Source: Cecembia rubra (lineage in GTDB: Bacteria; Bacteroidota; Bacteroidia; Cytophagales; Cyclobacteriaceae). Taken from it: 64,000 nt of DNA. Of the stretch, positions 1-8,805 are shown piece by piece. The position numbers and the translations under genes are program-made. The stretch is from the NCBI RefSeq assembly GCF_003014575.1, contig NZ_PYGF01000002.1, positions 1 to 64,000 on the forward strand. The letters run 5' to 3'. The notes beneath the pieces are model-generated. The model saw only the letters and a program-made list of their open reading frames with translations, did no database searches and was not told where the DNA came from. Numbering within the stretch: position 1 is the stretch's first letter; each line of letters opens with the position of its first letter.

Positions 1-248
1 CCTGGGAGCCGGTATGAAGGGGAAAGTGGGGGTAGGATGTAACGTGGGATAAAAAGGTAAAAGGGGGATGTCGAAAGGGGGATTTCGGAAGGATAGGTCA
101 GATGGACTTACTTTTGTTTCCTTTTGTCATTGTTGTGGTTCAAAAAATCATTTTCCTGTATTTTGTTTCAGATCAAGGCGAAAGGTGAGGATAATTGAAC
201 GGTGGAAGTTTGGCAATTTCGGAAGTAGGAAGGCGGATTGAAGGATAA
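1..248. other. Intergenic DNA, no gene seen
   Basis: No convincing reading frame is seen. The stretch is rich in G and A on the + strand. It holds the 10-mer ATTTCGGAAG twice (82-91 and 216-225); the same 10-mer recurs at 59771-59780 beside the repeat cluster between lepA and folD. This suggests low-grade dispersed repeat debris rather than coding sequence. Confidence 0.5.
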
Positions 249-283
249 GACCCTATCCCGAAAAGTGTGTAAATTTTTAATTA
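249..283. mobile_element. Probable terminal inverted-repeat end of an IS256-family remnant
   Basis: The sequence directly beyond the stop of the decayed transposase (295-501, minus strand) has the make-up of an IS256-type end: a CCC-rich tip followed by AAAAGTGTGTAAA. The other end of the element is not recognisable, so the insertion is incomplete. The family of the end is inferred from the adjacent transposase fragment; no second copy is available in the window for comparison. Confidence 0.4.
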
Positions 284-294
284 TGAATTTATGG

Positions 295-501
295 TTAGGT
301 TTCAAGAAGCCAGACCCAATCACCAAATATCATCAGGAAACCGATAAGAATAGTGCCCCGGTCTCGAATGGGCATAGTCCATTTTTTCGATGCTACTCTA
401 GCAGCGAGGAAAACAGACTTCATAACCGCATTATCTGTTGGGACAGAAAGCTTGTTTTTAGTGTATTTTCTGATCTTGTTTCAAATTCTATGGGGGAGAA
501 A
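295..501 (-). pseudogene. Decayed 3' end of an IS256-family transposase
   Basis: Read on the minus strand, one frame gives a clear IS256/Transposase_mut C-terminus: an [10 protein letters not shown]-type stretch, then [15 protein letters not shown], then SKKWTMPIR, ending at a stop codon at 297-295. The family's typical ending is a NAIES...RKxTK block, then a FxxD block, then [12 protein letters not shown]. Here the NAIES block is replaced by unrelated residues and a stop codon (near 481), and the rest of the roughly 400-residue protein is missing, so this is a remnant. The canonical RNW tripeptide after TMPI has become RDR. Small + strand reading frames across the same DNA are artefacts. Confidence 0.72.
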
Positions 502-575
502 TCATTCAAACTCTTGTTTGGACGGTGATTATTTTAATCATCCATCCAGTCTTTTAAGTGGGGAAAAATTTAACA

Positions 576-606
576 ATAAAAAAAAACGCCTGATATTATC
601 AGACGC
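576..606 (-). terminator. Intrinsic terminator of nrdA
   Basis: About 30 bases downstream of the nrdA stop, 587-605 form a short hairpin (CGCC-TGATA against TATCA-GACG, one mismatch). On the minus strand it is followed by a run of T residues (586-577). It closes the nrdB-nrdA transcription unit. Confidence 0.7.
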
Positions 607-636
607 TTTTTCCATAAACGAACTCTAAAATAATCT

Positions 637-3036
637 TTAACTGCCGCACATCTCGCAGCCTTCAGGATTATCCAAAGAACAAGCAATGGCATCTTGCTTT
701 TGTGTCTTTGAAATATCAGAAGCAGTGATTGGGGCACTTTTTTCTGTTTCTAGGGCTGATTTATCTACTGTAAATTGGATTGCACTTGCTGCTGCCTGTG
801 ACCTGAGATAATACATACCTGTTTTCAATCCTTTTTTCCAAGCATAAAAGTGCATGGATGTCAACTTACCAAAGTTTGGATCCTGCATAAACACGTTCAT
901 GCTCTGGGACTGACAAATATAAGCACCTCTGTCCGCAGCCATATCAATAATTACTCTTTGGGAAATTTCCCAAACCGTCTTGTAGATATCCTTGATATTC
1001 TGAGGAATAGAAGGGATGTTTTGAACCGATCCATTTGCAGCCACCAACCTATTTTTCATGCTGTCATTCCATAAGCCTAGGTCTATCAGGTCTTTCATCA
1101 AGTGCTTGTTTACCACAATAAACTCACCTGAAAGCGTTCTTCTGGTATAAATATTTGAGGTGTAAGGCTCAAAACATTCATTGTTACCCAAAATTTGAGA
1201 AGTAGAAGCAGTTGGCATTGGGGCAACCAATAAGGAGTTTCTCATGCCATATTTTTTCACTTTCTCTTTCAACTCGTTCCATGCCCATCTACCGGATTTA
1301 GGAGTGACGCCCCACATATCAAATTGTAATATGCCTTTAGAAGCTGGGGAACCTTCATAAGTTTCATATGTCCCCTGCACTTTTGCCAACTCCATGGAAG
1401 TTTCAACTGCCGCAAAGTATATGGTTTCGAAGATGTCCTCATTAAGTCCCTTTGCTTCTTCAGACTCGAAAGGCATTCTTAGCATGATAAAGGCATCAGC
1501 CAAGCCCTGTACCCCAAGCCCAATTGGTCTATGTCTAAAGTTGGATCTCCTTGCTTCTTCGACTGGATAATAGTTTACATCGATTACCTTGTTGAGATTA
1601 CGGGTAGCTACCTTGGTTACTTCATATAGCTTTTGATGGTCAAAGTACATCTTGCCATCTACTCCCTTCATTACAAATTTAGGAAGTGCAATTGAAGCAA
1701 GATTACAAACCGCCACCTCATCTGGGGCAGTGTATTCAATAATTTCTGTGCAAAGGTTGGAAGATTTGATAGTTCCCAAGTTTTGCTGATTAGACTTCTT
1801 ATTTGCTGAATCTTTGTAAAGCATATAAGGAGTTCCTGTTTCAATTTGGGATTCTAAAATTTCAAACCATAATTCCTGGGCTTTGACAACCTCTCTTGCT
1901 CTACCTTCTCTTTCATATTTTTCATAAAGCTTCTCGAACTCCTCGCTATGGCAATCTGCCAAACCAGGCGCTTCATTTGGACAGAATAAAGACCACTCAT
2001 CATTTTGCTCCACCCGCTTCATGAACAGATCTGGAATCCACATGGCATAGAAAAGATCCCTAGCTCTCATTTCCTCTTTACCATGGTTTCTTTTCAATTC
2101 GAGGAATTCTTTAACATCAGCATGCCAAGGCTCTAAGTAAATCGCAAAGCTCCCCTTTCTTTTTCCGCCACCTTGATCCACATATCTTGCGGTCATATCA
2201 AAGTTTCTCAGCATAGGAACAATACCATTGGACATTCCGTTGGTTCCTCTGATATAGCTGCCTTTAGCTCTGATGTTGTGGATCGAAAGTCCTATTCCAC
2301 CCGCTGATTGGGAAATTTTGGCGCACTGCTTCAAAGTATCATAGATCCCATCAATGCTGTCGTCTTTCATGGTCAAAAGAAAACAGGAGGACAACTGTGG
2401 TTTTGGCGTGCCAGCATTGAAAAGGGTAGGAGTGGCATGAGTAAACCACTTTTGTGAAAGCAAGTGATAAGTCTCGATGGCAGCATCAATATCTTCCTTG
2501 TGAATACCTACAGCTACCCTCATCAACATATGTTGAGGTCTTTCTACCACTTTCCCGTCCAACTTAATCAGGTAACTTCTTTCCAGCGTTTTGAAACCGA
2601 AATAGTCGTAATCGAAATCTCTTTGGTAATCAATTACTTCATCTAACCTTGCTGCATGGTTTTTGATGATCCCATACACATCAGGAGCGATCAAAGCAGC
2701 ATTTTCACCTGTTTTTGGATTTATGTAGGTATACAGCCTTTTCATGGTATTTGAAAATGACTGGCTTGTTGTTTTATGTAGGTTTGAAATAGCAATTCTC
2801 GCCGCTAAAATTGCATAATCAGGATGTTTCACAGTTAACGAAGCACAAACTTCAGCTGCTAAGTTGTCCAACTCTGTGGTGGTAACTCCATCGTAAAGCC
2901 CATCAATTACTTTTTTGGCCACTTCTATCGGATGGATATATCTTCCATCCAAACCATTGCAGAGGTTTTCAATCCTCGTTGTAATCTTGTCGAATCTTAC
3001 CGATTCCCTACGTCCGTCTCTTTTTATTACTAACAT
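637..3036 (-). CDS. nrdA: Ribonucleoside-diphosphate reductase class Ia, alpha subunit
   Basis: Catalytic large subunit of aerobic ribonucleotide reductase, which reduces ribonucleoside diphosphates to deoxyribonucleotides with the NrdB radical subunit. The 799-residue protein begins with an ATP-cone (about 1-90), the usual allosteric activity site. Cys218 (SSCFLL) and Cys444 (CNLASI) correspond to the active-site redox pair. Asn427, Cys429 and Glu431 in NLCTE are the radical and substrate residues. A C-terminal Cys794-x-x-Cys797 matches the thioredoxin-reducible tail. [11 protein letters not shown] and LEPWHADV are family signatures. The gene follows nrdB with a 35-nt gap, so the two are probably cotranscribed. 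The start is the ATG at 3036, directly before the cone. Confidence 0.97.
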   Translation of the reverse strand: MLVIKRDGRRESVRFDKITTRIENLCNGLDGRYIHPIEVAKKVIDGLYDGVTTTELDNLAAEVCASLTVKHPDYAILAARIAISNLHKTTSQSFSNTMKRLYTYINPKTGENAALIAPDVYGIIKNHAARLDEVIDYQRDFDYDYFGFKTLERSYLIKLDGKVVERPQHMLMRVAVGIHKEDIDAAIETYHLLSQKWFTHATPTLFNAGTPKPQLSSCFLLTMKDDSIDGIYDTLKQCAKISQSAGGIGLSIHNIRAKGSYIRGTNGMSNGIVPMLRNFDMTARYVDQGGGKRKGSFAIYLEPWHADVKEFLELKRNHGKEEMRARDLFYAMWIPDLFMKRVEQNDEWSLFCPNEAPGLADCHSEEFEKLYEKYEREGRAREVVKAQELWFEILESQIETGTPYMLYKDSANKKSNQQNLGTIKSSNLCTEIIEYTAPDEVAVCNLASIALPKFVMKGVDGKMYFDHQKLYEVTKVATRNLNKVIDVNYYPVEEARRSNFRHRPIGLGVQGLADAFIMLRMPFESEEAKGLNEDIFETIYFAAVETSMELAKVQGTYETYEGSPASKGILQFDMWGVTPKSGRWAWNELKEKVKKYGMRNSLLVAPMPTASTSQILGNNECFEPYTSNIYTRRTLSGEFIVVNKHLMKDLIDLGLWNDSMKNRLVAANGSVQNIPSIPQNIKDIYKTVWEISQRVIIDMAADRGAYICQSQSMNVFMQDPNFGKLTSMHFYAWKKGLKTGMYYLRSQAAASAIQFTVDKSALETEKSAPITASDISKTQKQDAIACSLDNPEGCEMCGS

Positions 3037-3071
3037 GGTGCTCGAAAATTTGGGTTGGTGGTATAAGTATT

Positions 3072-4052
3072 TTAGAAGTCTTCTTCGATTGAAAACTTAG
3101 GTGCATCCGAAATTTCTTTGGATTTCATGACTCCGGCTTTTTGGTAATCACCTACCCTCTTTTCGAAGAAGTTTGTTTTACCTTGTAGGGATATCATGTC
3201 CATAAAGTCAAATGGATTGGTACTGTTCCAAACTTTGTCACAACCCAGTTCGACTAAAAGTCTGTCCGCAACAAATTCAATATATTGGCACATCAGGTCA
3301 GAATTCATTCCGATTAATTTAACCGGCAATGCATCAGTAACAAATTCTTTTTCTATTGTAACCGCATCTGTAATGATTCTGGTAACCGTTTCTTTAGGAA
3401 GTTTATTAACGACGTGTTTGGTGTACAAATGACAAGCGAAATCACAATGCAATCCTTCATCTCTTGAGATCAATTCATTAGAAAAAGATAAACCAGGCAT
3501 TAGGCCTCTTTTTTTCAACCAAAAGATAGAACAGAATGAACCGGAGAAAAAGATTCCCTCTACAGCGGCAAATGCAATAAGCCTTTCCTGGAAGCTGCCA
3601 TTATCAATCCAACGTAAGGCCCATTCTGCTTTCCTTTTGACACAATCAATATGCTCAATCGCATTTAATAGACGGTCCCTTTCTACAGGATTCTTAATAT
3701 ATGTATCAATTAACAGGCTGTAAGTCTCAGAGTGAATGTTTTCCATAGCTATCTGAAAACCATAGAAAAATTTAGCTTCCGTATATTGAACCTCAGCAAC
3801 AAAATGTTCAGCTAAATTCTCGTTTACAATTCCGTCACTCGCCGCAAAAAAAGCCAGTACATGAGAAATAAAATGTCTCTCGCCATCATTCAAATCTTTC
3901 CAATCTTTAAGATCTTGACTTAGGTCAATCTCCTCGGCTGTCCAGAAACTAGCTTCTGCCTTTTTATAAAATTGCCAGATATCATCATGCTGGATGGGGA
4001 AGAGGACAAATCTGTTACTGTTTTCTTGAAGAATTGGTTCTATCTGTTGCAT
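3072..4052 (-). CDS. nrdB: Ribonucleoside-diphosphate reductase class Ia, beta subunit
   Basis: Small subunit that houses the di-iron/tyrosyl radical cofactor needed by NrdA. In the 326 residues, EIDLSQD (about 41-47) supplies the first carboxylate ligand. [11 protein letters not shown] gives Glu104, His107 and Tyr111, whose spacing (E-x2-H-x3-Y) matches Glu115, His118 and radical Tyr122 of the E. coli enzyme. The radical tyrosine is therefore present, unlike in the manganese/iron or metal-free variants. It is the first gene of the nrdB-nrdA unit. Its leader contains a terminator-like hairpin (4122-4146) and, further up, two palindromes (4209-4223, 4363-4377), either of which could carry regulation. 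Confidence 0.97.
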   Translation of the reverse strand: MQQIEPILQENSNRFVLFPIQHDDIWQFYKKAEASFWTAEEIDLSQDLKDWKDLNDGERHFISHVLAFFAASDGIVNENLAEHFVAEVQYTEAKFFYGFQIAMENIHSETYSLLIDTYIKNPVERDRLLNAIEHIDCVKRKAEWALRWIDNGSFQERLIAFAAVEGIFFSGSFCSIFWLKKRGLMPGLSFSNELISRDEGLHCDFACHLYTKHVVNKLPKETVTRIITDAVTIEKEFVTDALPVKLIGMNSDLMCQYIEFVADRLLVELGCDKVWNSTNPFDFMDMISLQGKTNFFEKRVGDYQKAGVMKSKEISDAPKFSIEEDF

Positions 4053-4121
4053 CGCACTTTTGTTTTTAAGGTTATCTAATCACAAGCCAGGCTTCTCATT
4101 TTCAACCATAGACTGGAACAA

Positions 4122-4146
4122 AAAGGCTGTCTTGGGAACAGCCTTT
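4122..4146 (-). promoter_or_regulatory. Terminator-like hairpin in the nrdB leader
   Basis: AAAGGCTGT pairs perfectly with ACAGCCTTT around a 7-nt loop. On the minus strand the stem is followed directly by five T residues, the layout of an intrinsic terminator, yet it lies about 70 nt upstream of the nrdB start and no minus-strand gene lies upstream of it. It may attenuate nrdB-nrdA transcription, or it may be the terminator of a lost gene. The structure is seen directly; its function is inference. Confidence 0.5.
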
Positions 4147-4208
4147 AAACAAATATGCTAATCATTATTCAAAAATAAAACCGACAAAACCCCTAATCGG
4201 ATAGTTTT

Positions 4209-4223
4209 TTGACTATTGGTCAA
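4209..4223. promoter_or_regulatory. Palindromic operator-like site, copy 1
   Basis: TTGACTATTGGTCAA has inverted arms TTGAC/GTCAA around five bases. It lies 154 bp from a near-identical palindrome at 4363-4377. An 11-base piece (TGACTATTGGT on the minus strand) recurs at 5396-5406. The odd spacing and sequence suggest a dimeric repressor of TetR or MarR type, but no such regulator gene is present in the window. Confidence 0.45.
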
Positions 4224-4362
4224 AGTAATTTAAATTGTTGATTTTCAATAATAAATATTTATTTGATTAAATTTATACTTTAATCATAATCCACCTTTCG
4301 TCGGCATGAAACTTTTTTTAAGAAAGTGAAAAAAAATTTTTTGAGTATATTTTAGATATTTT

Positions 4363-4377
4363 TTGACCAATGGTCAA
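4363..4377. promoter_or_regulatory. Palindromic operator-like site, copy 2
   Basis: TTGACCAATGGTCAA is a perfect inverted repeat (TTGACC/GGTCAA with a 3-nt centre). It is the stronger member of a pair with 4209-4223. Both sit between nrdB (start 4052) and rplU (start 4714), about 300 bp before the rplU promoter, so nrdB or a vanished gene is the more likely target. Confidence 0.5.
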
Positions 4378-4672
4378 GTATAAAAATGATTAGATTGCTG
4401 CAAAACAAAATTTCCAAAGTGCTGTAATTCTGTATTTTGAACCATTGAATATTTTTCAGTTTTACTATAAAGCTGATGATTCTTAGGTTTTTCAAACAGT
4501 TCTGAGCAAATTGGAATGAGAATTAGAATTTGATAAAAATGATTTATTCTAAAGCTTATAATAATTATTGGAAAGGGATTGTAAAGTCATGAACCAAGAG
4601 TTGAAACCGGGGGAGAAAAAACTCCTTTTACAAAATATCCTTAAGCCTGTTTTTTTCTATTAATGAATTGTT

Positions 4673-4680
4673 TATATTTG
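4673..4680 (+). promoter_or_regulatory. rplU -7 promoter element
   Basis: TATATTTG fits the Bacteroidota -7 consensus TAnnTTTG and lies 33 nt before the rplU start codon, implying a leader of roughly 25 nt. No clear -33 TTTG is seen at the usual distance. Confidence 0.6.
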
Positions 4681-4713
4681 CACTCCAATTTCCTAAAGCA
4701 ATAAATATCATTT

Positions 4714-5025
4714 ATGTACGCAATTGTAAACATCGCAGGAAAGCAGTTCAAAGTAACAAAAGATCAGCAGGTCTATGCACCAAAAATGCAGGGCGAAGCT
4801 GGCGCTTCCGTGGAATTTGATCAAGTATTGTTGGCAGAAGACAACGGTACAGTATCAATCGGCGCTCCAATCATAGCTGGCGCTAAGGTATCAGGAAAAA
4901 TTCTTGACCATGTAAAAGGTGATAAAGTAATCGTCTTCAAAAAGAAAAGAAGAAAAGGTTATAAAAAGAAAAACGGTCACAGACAGGATTTCACTAAAAT
5001 TTTGATTGAAAACATCACATTGTAA
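4714..5025 (+). CDS. rplU: 50S ribosomal protein L21
   Basis: Component of the large ribosomal subunit that binds 23S rRNA. The 103 residues match the family length and show the typical start MYAIVNIAGKQFKV, the basic FKKKRRKGYKKKNGHRQ loop that contacts rRNA, and an ending of the TKILIENI type. It is followed after 32 nt by rpmA in the order conserved in nearly all bacteria. Transcription probably starts from the -7 element at 4673-4680. Confidence 0.97.
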   Translation: MYAIVNIAGKQFKVTKDQQVYAPKMQGEAGASVEFDQVLLAEDNGTVSIGAPIIAGAKVSGKILDHVKGDKVIVFKKKRRKGYKKKNGHRQDFTKILIENITL

Positions 5026-5057
5026 GATTTCTCTGGAAATCATAAACGTATAAAATT

Positions 5058-5318
5058 ATGGCTCACAAGAAAGGTGTCGGTAGTTCCAAAAACGGTAGAG
5101 AATCCCATAGCAAACGTCTAGGGGTTAAAAAGTTTGGAGGAGAGGCAGTAATTGCCGGAAACATCCTCGTAAGACAAAGAGGTACTAAACATCATGCAGG
5201 TTTGAACGTAGGTGTTGGCAAAGACCACACTTTGTTTGCACTCGTTGATGGAAAAGTAGAATTCAAGAAGAAATTTGACGGCAAATCTTATGTCAGCGTA
5301 GTTCCTGCTGAAGCTTAA
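5058..5318 (+). CDS. rpmA: 50S ribosomal protein L27
   Basis: Large-subunit protein whose N-terminus reaches the peptidyl-transferase centre. The 86 residues contain the family core [21 protein letters not shown] and [13 protein letters not shown]. The chain begins [10 protein letters not shown] directly, without the cleavable N-terminal extension found in Firmicutes. It is cotranscribed with rplU and closed by a strong terminator 20 nt after the stop. Confidence 0.97.
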   Translation: MAHKKGVGSSKNGRESHSKRLGVKKFGGEAVIAGNILVRQRGTKHHAGLNVGVGKDHTLFALVDGKVEFKKKFDGKSYVSVVPAEA

Positions 5319-5337
5319 GATTTATCTATAACTCTTC

Positions 5338-5371
5338 AAAAGCTTCCTCAGTAAGAGGAAGCTTTTTTTTT
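5338..5371 (+). terminator. Intrinsic terminator of rplU-rpmA
   Basis: A 12-bp stem (AAAAGCTTCCTC against GAGGAAGCTTTT, loop AGTAA) runs straight into a T tract (5364-5371). It ends the ribosomal protein unit before the secreted propeller gene. Confidence 0.88.
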
Positions 5372-5470
5372 GCCCAATATTTATATCTTTTTTCTACCAA
5401 TAGTCATTTTTTCTTCCTCTTTTTTAGGATTTACCCCTAAATTCCCAAACACTAAACTAACCTTCATGCT

Positions 5471-8400
5471 ATGAATAAAATATTACGGATTATTTTGGTC
5501 TTTGCACTGCTGTTTTCTTTTGGTCATCAGAACCAAAGTGAGGCACAGACCTTTGACGAAAAACTGTATGATGCTGTACAATGGCGCTTGGTAGGGCCAC
5601 ACAGAGGTGGACGCTCTGCTACCGTGTCAGGAGTGGCATCTGATCGGAACACCTTTTACTTCGGTGCTACCGGAGGAGGGGTCTGGAAAACTACTGATGG
5701 AGGAAGGACCTGGGGGAATATTTCTGATGGTTATTTTGGTGGATCCATAGGAGCAGTGAGTGTTGCCCCTTCTGATTCCAATGTAATTTATGTAGGGGGA
5801 GGTGAGAAAACTGTTCGGGGAAATGTTTCTTATGGGTATGGATTTTGGAAAAGTTCTGATGCAGGTAAATCCTGGGAGTACCTGGGCATGGAGGAGACCA
5901 GGTTTATTTCAAGGATAAAGATTCATCCCAATAACCCAGATGTAGTGTATGCAGCAGTACTGGGTGACATTTTTAAGCCCACAGAAATGCGAGGGGTTTA
6001 CAAATCAGTAGATGGTGGGAAAACCTGGAGCAGAAAATTATTTGTCAATGCACAGTCTGGAGCAGTAGATTTGATATTAGACCCCACAAATCCTGAAGTG
6101 ATTTATGCTACAACTTGGGAAGTTAAAAGGACTCCATTTAGTTTGGAAAGCGGAGGCCCAGGATCAAAAATGTTTAAAAGTACAGACGGGGGCGAAAATT
6201 GGAAAGAAATTTCCAGGAATAAAGGTCTTCCTTCAGGCATGTTGGGCATAATGGGAATAACCGTTTCCCCTTTGAACTCCAACAGGCTTTGGGCGATTGT
6301 TGAAAACCTGGATGGAGGAGTGTTCCGCTCTGATGACGGGGGAGAAACATGGGAAAAAACCAATGATGACAGAAATCTAAGACAAAGAGCTTGGTACTAT
6401 ACAAGGATTTATGCTGATACCCAAGATGAAAATACAGTATATGTTTTAAATGTAAGCTACCATAAGTCTACTGATGGTGGTAAAACCTTTAAAGGCTCAA
6501 ATGCCCCGCACGGAGATCACCATGACCTTTGGATAGATCCTTCTGATAGCAAGAGGATGGTCATAGCAGACGATGGAGGTGCCCAGGTTTCATATGATGG
6601 AGGTGAGAGTTGGTCAACTTATATGAACCAGCCAACAGCCCAGTTTTACAGAGTGACCACAGATAATCATTTTCCTTACCGAATTTATGGAGCCCAGCAG
6701 GACAATAGCACGATGAGGATTGCTCACAGAAATGAAGGCTCAGGAATTTCAGAAGAAGACTGGGAGGAAAGCGCAGGATCGGAATCCGGCTGGTTGGCTG
6801 TTGACCCGATGGACAATGACGTAGTATATGGAGGAAATTACGGAGGACTTCTCCAATACCTTAACCATAGAACCGGAGCTGCAAGGAATGTCAATGTTTA
6901 TCCGGACAACCCAATGGGTCATGGTGCAGAAGGAATGAAATACAGGTTCCAGTGGAACTTCCCTATTTTCTTTTCTCCTCATGATCCAAAAGTGTTGTAC
7001 ACCACGTCCAATCATTTTCACCGCTCCACGAATGGAGGCCAATCTTGGGAGACTTTTAGTCCTGATCTGACCAGAAATGCCAAAGAAAAACTTGGCCCTT
7101 CTGGAGGTCCTATCACAAAAGACAATACGTCTGTAGAGTATTATTCTACCATTTTTGCGGCAGCTGAATCCCCATTGAAAAAAGGAGTGCTATGGGCGGG
7201 TTCTGACGATGGCCTGGTGCATGTGTCAAAGGATAATGGAAAAACTTGGGAGAATGTTACACCAAAAGATTTACCTGAATGGATACAGATCAACAGTATG
7301 GAAGGGCATCCTTTCGAAGAAGGAGGTTTGTACTTTGCAGCGACTGCTTATAAAAATGGGGATTTTGCTCCCTATTTGTACAAAACCACCGACTACGGCA
7401 AGACTTGGACAAAAATCGTGAATGGTATCGATGCCCAGCATTTCACAAGGGTAGTCAGGGCAGATCCAGTTAAAAAAGGGATACTGTATGCTGGTACAGA
7501 AACTGGAATGTATATTTCTTTTAATGATGGCGGTATATGGCAGCCATTCCAATTGAACTTACCAATTGTTCCGATCACTGATCTGGCTATCAAAGAAAAT
7601 AATCTCATTGCGGCCACACAGGGAAGAAGCTTTTGGATTATTGATGACCTGACTGTACTGCATCAATTGGCCAATGATGTAGCTAATAAACCTTTCTATC
7701 TTTTTAAACCACAAGATAGCTATACTTTAGATGGTGTGAGAAGAGAGTCAAAAACTGAAGGGACAAATAGACCCGGAGGTGTATTGGTTTATTTTCACTT
7801 AAAAGATGAACCCAAAGAGGAGGTAAGGTTAGAGTTTTATGATAAAAACAAGCAACTCCTCAGGGAATTTTCATCAAAAGGAATTGAAGGTGATACATTG
7901 AAATACAAATTGGGTTCCAATGAATTCAACTGGAATCTTAGGGTTTCAAATGCTAAAGGTTTCGAAGGGATGATCATGTGGTCTGGTCCACTTAGAGGTC
8001 CTAAGGTGGTCCCGGGTGAATATACTGTTTTATTAATGGTAGATGGCCAGATTCAGGAACAGGGATTTATGGTTTTACCGGATCCGCGTTATCCTTCTTC
8101 CCAGGAAGACAGACAGGCTCAGTTTGATTTCTTGCTAAAGGTAAGAGATAAACTCACCGAAACCCATGAGACTATTATCTTGATTAGGAAATACAGAGAT
8201 GAGCTTAATGCCCTTATGGAGAAGAATCCAAAGCAAAAACGAAGTATTGAGCCGATTATAAAAACAATTTCAGATATTGAAAAGGAACTGTATCAGACTC
8301 AGAATAGGAGTGGCCAGGATCCTTTGAACTATCCAATACGCCTGAATAACAAATTGGCCCACCTTAATGTCATTGTCGGTACAGGTGAATGGAGACCTAC

Positions 8401-8539
8401 AGATGGAGCTGAAGAGGTTAGGGCCGAAATTACCCGTCAGATAGATGTGCAATTGGCCAAATTCAGGGAAATTGAACGAATAAGGATTTCCAATATCCTC
8501 AATGTAGAAGAACTGAAAACAGAACTAAAGTTAAATTAA
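5471..8539 (+). CDS. Secreted VPS10/sortilin-type Asp-box beta-propeller protein
   Basis: Large exported protein of 1022 residues. Residues 1-25 are a signal peptide ending near SEAQ. From about residue 74 to 690 there are some eleven Asp-box turns (S/T-x-D-x-G-x-T/S-W, for example TTDGGRTWGN, SVDGGKTWSR, SKDNGKTWEN), which fold into one or two WD/BNR-like propellers. The C-terminal 130 residues are largely helical and charged, with no recognisable C-terminal sorting domain. Relatives are widespread in Bacteroidota and Acidobacteriota and are annotated as glycosyl hydrolase or VPS10 proteins, but no catalytic residues can be assigned, so the substrate is unknown. It appears monocistronic. A TGACTATTGGT element (minus strand, 5396-5406) lies upstream. 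Confidence 0.85.
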   Translation: MNKILRIILVFALLFSFGHQNQSEAQTFDEKLYDAVQWRLVGPHRGGRSATVSGVASDRNTFYFGATGGGVWKTTDGGRTWGNISDGYFGGSIGAVSVAPSDSNVIYVGGGEKTVRGNVSYGYGFWKSSDAGKSWEYLGMEETRFISRIKIHPNNPDVVYAAVLGDIFKPTEMRGVYKSVDGGKTWSRKLFVNAQSGAVDLILDPTNPEVIYATTWEVKRTPFSLESGGPGSKMFKSTDGGENWKEISRNKGLPSGMLGIMGITVSPLNSNRLWAIVENLDGGVFRSDDGGETWEKTNDDRNLRQRAWYYTRIYADTQDENTVYVLNVSYHKSTDGGKTFKGSNAPHGDHHDLWIDPSDSKRMVIADDGGAQVSYDGGESWSTYMNQPTAQFYRVTTDNHFPYRIYGAQQDNSTMRIAHRNEGSGISEEDWEESAGSESGWLAVDPMDNDVVYGGNYGGLLQYLNHRTGAARNVNVYPDNPMGHGAEGMKYRFQWNFPIFFSPHDPKVLYTTSNHFHRSTNGGQSWETFSPDLTRNAKEKLGPSGGPITKDNTSVEYYSTIFAAAESPLKKGVLWAGSDDGLVHVSKDNGKTWENVTPKDLPEWIQINSMEGHPFEEGGLYFAATAYKNGDFAPYLYKTTDYGKTWTKIVNGIDAQHFTRVVRADPVKKGILYAGTETGMYISFNDGGIWQPFQLNLPIVPITDLAIKENNLIAATQGRSFWIIDDLTVLHQLANDVANKPFYLFKPQDSYTLDGVRRESKTEGTNRPGGVLVYFHLKDEPKEEVRLEFYDKNKQLLREFSSKGIEGDTLKYKLGSNEFNWNLRVSNAKGFEGMIMWSGPLRGPKVVPGEYTVLLMVDGQIQEQGFMVLPDPRYPSSQEDRQAQFDFLLKVRDKLTETHETIILIRKYRDELNALMEKNPKQKRSIEPIIKTISDIEKELYQTQNRSGQDPLNYPIRLNNKLAHLNVIVGTGEWRPTDGAEEVRAEITRQIDVQLAKFREIERIRISNILNVEELKTELKLN

Positions 8540-8558
8540 TTTATTTATTCTGCTTAAA

Positions 8559-8588
8559 ATTGAGAGGCTTTTAATTTAAGCCTCTCAA
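8559..8588 (+). terminator. Probable terminator of the propeller gene
   Basis: ATTGAGAGGCTT and AAGCCTCTCAAT can pair as a stem of about 11-12 bp with an AT-rich loop, 20 nt after the stop. No strong T run follows, so the call rests mainly on the stem and its position. Confidence 0.55.
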
Positions 8589-8734
8589 TTCATTCCATTA
8601 ATAGCAGCAAAATATGGATGTTGGATTTTTAAGCGTTAATTTATTTAGCCCCAAATTTGAATGGGTAGTATAAAAAATTAAATTTTTAATTTTTTTACTT
8701 CATTTTGGATAACTACATGGAAAAAAACACGTCC

Positions 8735-8756
8735 TTATATGATAAAGGTCATATAA
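8735..8756. promoter_or_regulatory. Perfect 22-bp CRP/FNR-type palindrome before the hibernation factor gene
   Basis: TTATATGA-N6-TCATATAA has perfect 8-bp arms and a 6-bp spacer, the architecture of CRP-family sites (TGTGA-N6-TCACA). Its centre (8745.5) lies about 41 bp before the transcription start predicted from the -7 element at 8775-8782. This is the classical position for a class II activator that contacts RNA polymerase. Regulation by a CRP/FNR-like protein is inferred. Confidence 0.6.
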
Positions 8757-8774
8757 ATTGGACTATGATCCTTT

Positions 8775-8782
8775 TAATTTTG
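8775..8782 (+). promoter_or_regulatory. -7 promoter element of the hibernation factor gene
   Basis: TAATTTTG matches the Bacteroidota TAnnTTTG box. No TTTG -33 box lies at the normal distance, which fits an activator-dependent promoter using the palindrome at 8735-8756. Confidence 0.5.
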
Positions 8783-8805
8783 ATTAACTATTAAACTTTA
8801 ATCGT

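Larger units (their letters stand above)
4053..4713. other. 661-bp divergent intergenic region between nrdB and rplU
   Basis: This AT-rich spacer holds no gene I can support. It contains the leader hairpin of nrdB, two 15-bp palindromes and the rplU promoter, described separately. The middle (4380-4640) shows no recognisable coding remnant or RNA. The region is long for this gene-dense genome, so loss of a gene here is possible. Confidence 0.5.

Noticed and set aside
238-628. Two overlapping + strand reading frames (96 and 91 codons)
   Set aside because: They begin at TTG or GTG, have no protein-like pattern, and cross DNA that reads as a decayed transposase on the minus strand.
4053-4713. 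NrdR boxes or a hidden gene in the nrdB-rplU spacer
   Set aside because: No ACAC-type NrdR repeats and no protein-like reading frame were found; only palindromes and promoters are supported.
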